A stretch of 6,581 nucleotides of DNA from Actinomycetes bacterium. GTDB taxonomy: Bacteria; Actinomycetota; Acidimicrobiia; Acidimicrobiales; Microtrichaceae. Each line of letters opens with the position of its first letter. Position 1 is the first letter of the stretch. Below are positions 5,556 to 6,581 of the stretch, one piece after another. The notes under the pieces are model-generated. The model was not told the origin of the DNA and searched no databases. It worked only from the letters and a program-made list of their open reading frames with translations. The stretch lies in NCBI GenBank assembly GCA_023423475.1, contig JAFAFN010000592.1, positions 1-6,581 of the forward strand, in the 5' to 3' direction. The position numbers were made by a program, and so were the translations under genes.

Positions 5556-5990
5556 TCAGGACCCGCCGAGCAGACCGTCGAGGCCGCCACCGCCGAGCAT
5601 GCCGTCGAGTCCACCGAGGCCTCCGAGCGGGTCGGCCTGTGCTTGGAGCGCAGCGACCTGGTCGTGCGCGTCCTGCCACGCGGCGAGGATCAGGTCCTCG
5701 AGCATGGATGGGTCCTCCGCATCGACGGCTCCCGGGTCGATGTCGACACCGACGAGGTGCAGGTGGCCGTTGAGGGTCACCTTGACCACCCCGCCACCGG
5801 CGGAGCCCTCGACCTGCGACGCCGCGAGCTGCGCCTGCGCGTCCGCGACCTGCTGCTGCATGTCCTGGGCCATCTGCAGCATCGAGCCGAAGTCGAAACC
5901 TGCGGCACCGGGAGCCGTGGGTCCGCCCATGCCCTCGGGCAGCAGCTCGGCGTCGAGCGCCTGCGGCAGTTCGTCGTCGTGTTCGCTCAT
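5556..5990 (-). CDS. ybaB: YbaB/EbfC family nucleoid-associated protein with extended termini
   Basis: Small DNA-binding, nucleoid-associated protein (dimeric in known members). The family core runs from about residue 34 to 116: a Gln/Met-rich helix (SMLQMAQDMQQQVADAQ), then GGGVVKVTLNG (65-75), VDIDP (82-86) and the signature MLEDLILAAWQDA (96-108). At 144 aa it is longer than the usual 100-110. An acidic N-terminal arm with a Gly/Pro/Ala hinge (1-31) and a glycine-rich tail (123-143) account for the difference. The tail contains two tandem copies of GGLDGxLGG. The ATG at 5990 overlaps the dnaX stop as ATGA and has a good ribosome binding site, so the N-terminal extension appears genuine. 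The stop abuts the recR start. Together these show co-translation within the dnaX-ybaB-recR cluster. Confidence 0.93.
   Translation of the reverse strand: MSEHDDELPQALDAELLPEGMGGPTAPGAAGFDFGSMLQMAQDMQQQVADAQAQLAASQVEGSAGGGVVKVTLNGHLHLVGVDIDPGAVDAEDPSMLEDLILAAWQDAHDQVAALQAQADPLGGLGGLDGMLGGGGLDGLLGGS
5563..5616. repeat. 27-bp tandem repeat (two imperfect copies) in the ybaB 3' end
   Basis: Unit 1 (5563-5589) and unit 2 (5590-5616) both begin CCGCCGAGCA and share CCGTCGAG at the same offset; they encode the two GGLDGxLGG copies of the YbaB tail. A more diverged Gly-Leu stretch continues to about 5630. Such an in-frame repeat can expand or contract without breaking the frame. Confidence 0.7.
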
Positions 5991-6581
5991 GATCGCACCT
6001 CGTCCTCGCTGATCAGTGTTGCTCCGGGGAACGCCGCGGTCAGCCGGTCGATGCCGGTCGCCGCGACGTCCGCGTTCTCGAGCTCGTGGATGTCGACCCG
6101 CAGCTCTTCGTCGTCGTCCTCGTCCGGCTCATCGGCCGGTGCCGCGTTCCGCGGCGCCGCCCCCGACGGGTCGGGGCGACCTCCGGCGGGTCGTCGCTGC
6201 ACGGGTGGCGGGCCACCGGGGCGAAGATCGGCAGCGTCGCCGTCCTCGACCAGCCGCACCGAGACCGAGGTGCCGAAGTGGTCCGACAGCATGGACTCGA
6301 CCTCGGCCACCTTGGGGCGAGCACGGTCGATCGGCACGCCGAGCGCGAGGGCGTACACGACGGTGTCGCCCTCGACGTCCACGACCTGGCCGGCATCGAA
6401 GAAGGCCTTGGCCATGCCCTTGAGGTGCTGCTGCAGCAGCTTTGGGAAGACCTCGGTGACGGCAGCCAGGTCGAGCGCACCGGGCGCGGCAGGAGCCGGC
6501 ACCGACTCGGGAGCGGCGGGCGCCGCATCGGCGGGTTCGGCAGGTGACTCGGCGACCGTCGGCTCGGGAGCGGTGCTCGCC
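5987..6581 (-). CDS. dnaX: DNA polymerase III subunit gamma/tau, C-terminal part (5' end outside window)
   Basis: C-terminal part of the clamp-loader subunit DnaX; the AAA+ ATPase domains lie beyond the right edge. 197 residues are visible. They start in an Ala/Pro/Glu-rich linker (about the first 30), followed by a folded module beginning LDLAAVTEVFPKLL and including GQVVDVEGDTVVYALALGVP, which resembles the tau-specific C-terminal domain. Then comes a Pro/Arg-rich linker, an acidic run (DEPDEDDDEE) and a closing segment (GIDRLTAAFPGATLI) like the short helical end of actinobacterial DnaX. The identification rests on this architecture plus position directly upstream of ybaB and recR; a linker-rich C-terminus alone would be weak evidence. 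The stop overlaps the ybaB start by 4 nt (ATGA). Confidence 0.85.
   Translation of the reverse strand, partial: ASTAPEPTVAESPAEPADAAPAAPESVPAPAAPGALDLAAVTEVFPKLLQQHLKGMAKAFFDAGQVVDVEGDTVVYALALGVPIDRARPKVAEVESMLSDHFGTSVSVRLVEDGDAADLRPGGPPPVQRRPAGGRPDPSGAAPRNAAPADEPDEDDDEELRVDIHELENADVAATGIDRLTAAFPGATLISEDEVRS
5996..6001 (-). promoter_or_regulatory. ribosome binding site of ybaB (inside dnaX)
   Basis: On the minus strand GAGGTG stands 5 nt before the ATG at 5990. It lies within the last codons of dnaX and settles the ybaB start at the ATGA overlap rather than at an internal Met. Confidence 0.7.

Noticed and set aside
1..6581. Mobile elements, CRISPR array, tRNA/rRNA, toxin-antitoxin or defence genes
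   Set aside because: I looked on both strands and saw no transposase motifs, regularly spaced direct repeats, cloverleaf-like sequence or small paired genes; composition is even throughout, with no sign of recent transfer.

Overview
The window is high-GC DNA (roughly two-thirds G+C by eye) with the genes, codon use and promoter layout of an Actinomycetota chromosome. Supporting signs are a dnaX–ybaB–recR cluster, a thiolase resembling mycobacterial FadA4, two secreted lipoproteins, and start codons preceded by a TANNNT -10 hexamer at 6–8 nt, as in leaderless actinobacterial transcripts. A deep-branching class such as Acidimicrobiia is possible, but the sequence does not prove it.

Layout, left to right. 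(1) 1–1016, minus: an alpha/beta-hydrolase lipoprotein of the DUF3089 type, cut by the window edge. (2) 1067–1624, plus: a RimJ/RimL-type GNAT acetyltransferase divergent from it, with about 50 bp of shared promoter region. (3) 1611–3068, minus: a large lipoprotein of unknown function whose 3' end overlaps the acetyltransferase tail to tail by 14 bp. (4) 3069–3218: a divergent intergenic region dense in inverted repeats. (5) 3219–4400, plus: acetyl-CoA acetyltransferase with a strong ribosome binding site, strong codon bias and a 17-bp perfect terminator hairpin. (6) 4497–6581, minus: dnaX (C-terminal part only), ybaB and recR joined by overlapping or abutting stop/start codons, then a RidA-family gene about 30 bp downstream with its own probable promoter.

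How the genes fit together. DnaX (clamp-loader tau/gamma), YbaB/EbfC (nucleoid-associated) and RecR (recombination mediator) form a widely conserved replication/repair cluster. The thiolase belongs to acyl-CoA metabolism (acetoacetyl-CoA formation or cleavage). The two lipoproteins act outside the cytoplasmic membrane. No mobile element, CRISPR array, tRNA or rRNA was seen.

This is mostly ordinary chromosome and I see no convincing new multi-gene system. The points most worth a second look are the stacked dyads between the unknown lipoprotein and the thiolase, the unknown lipoprotein itself, the recurrent leaderless promoter signature, a RidA-family protein lacking the deaminase arginine, and a YbaB with a repeated glycine-rich tail.
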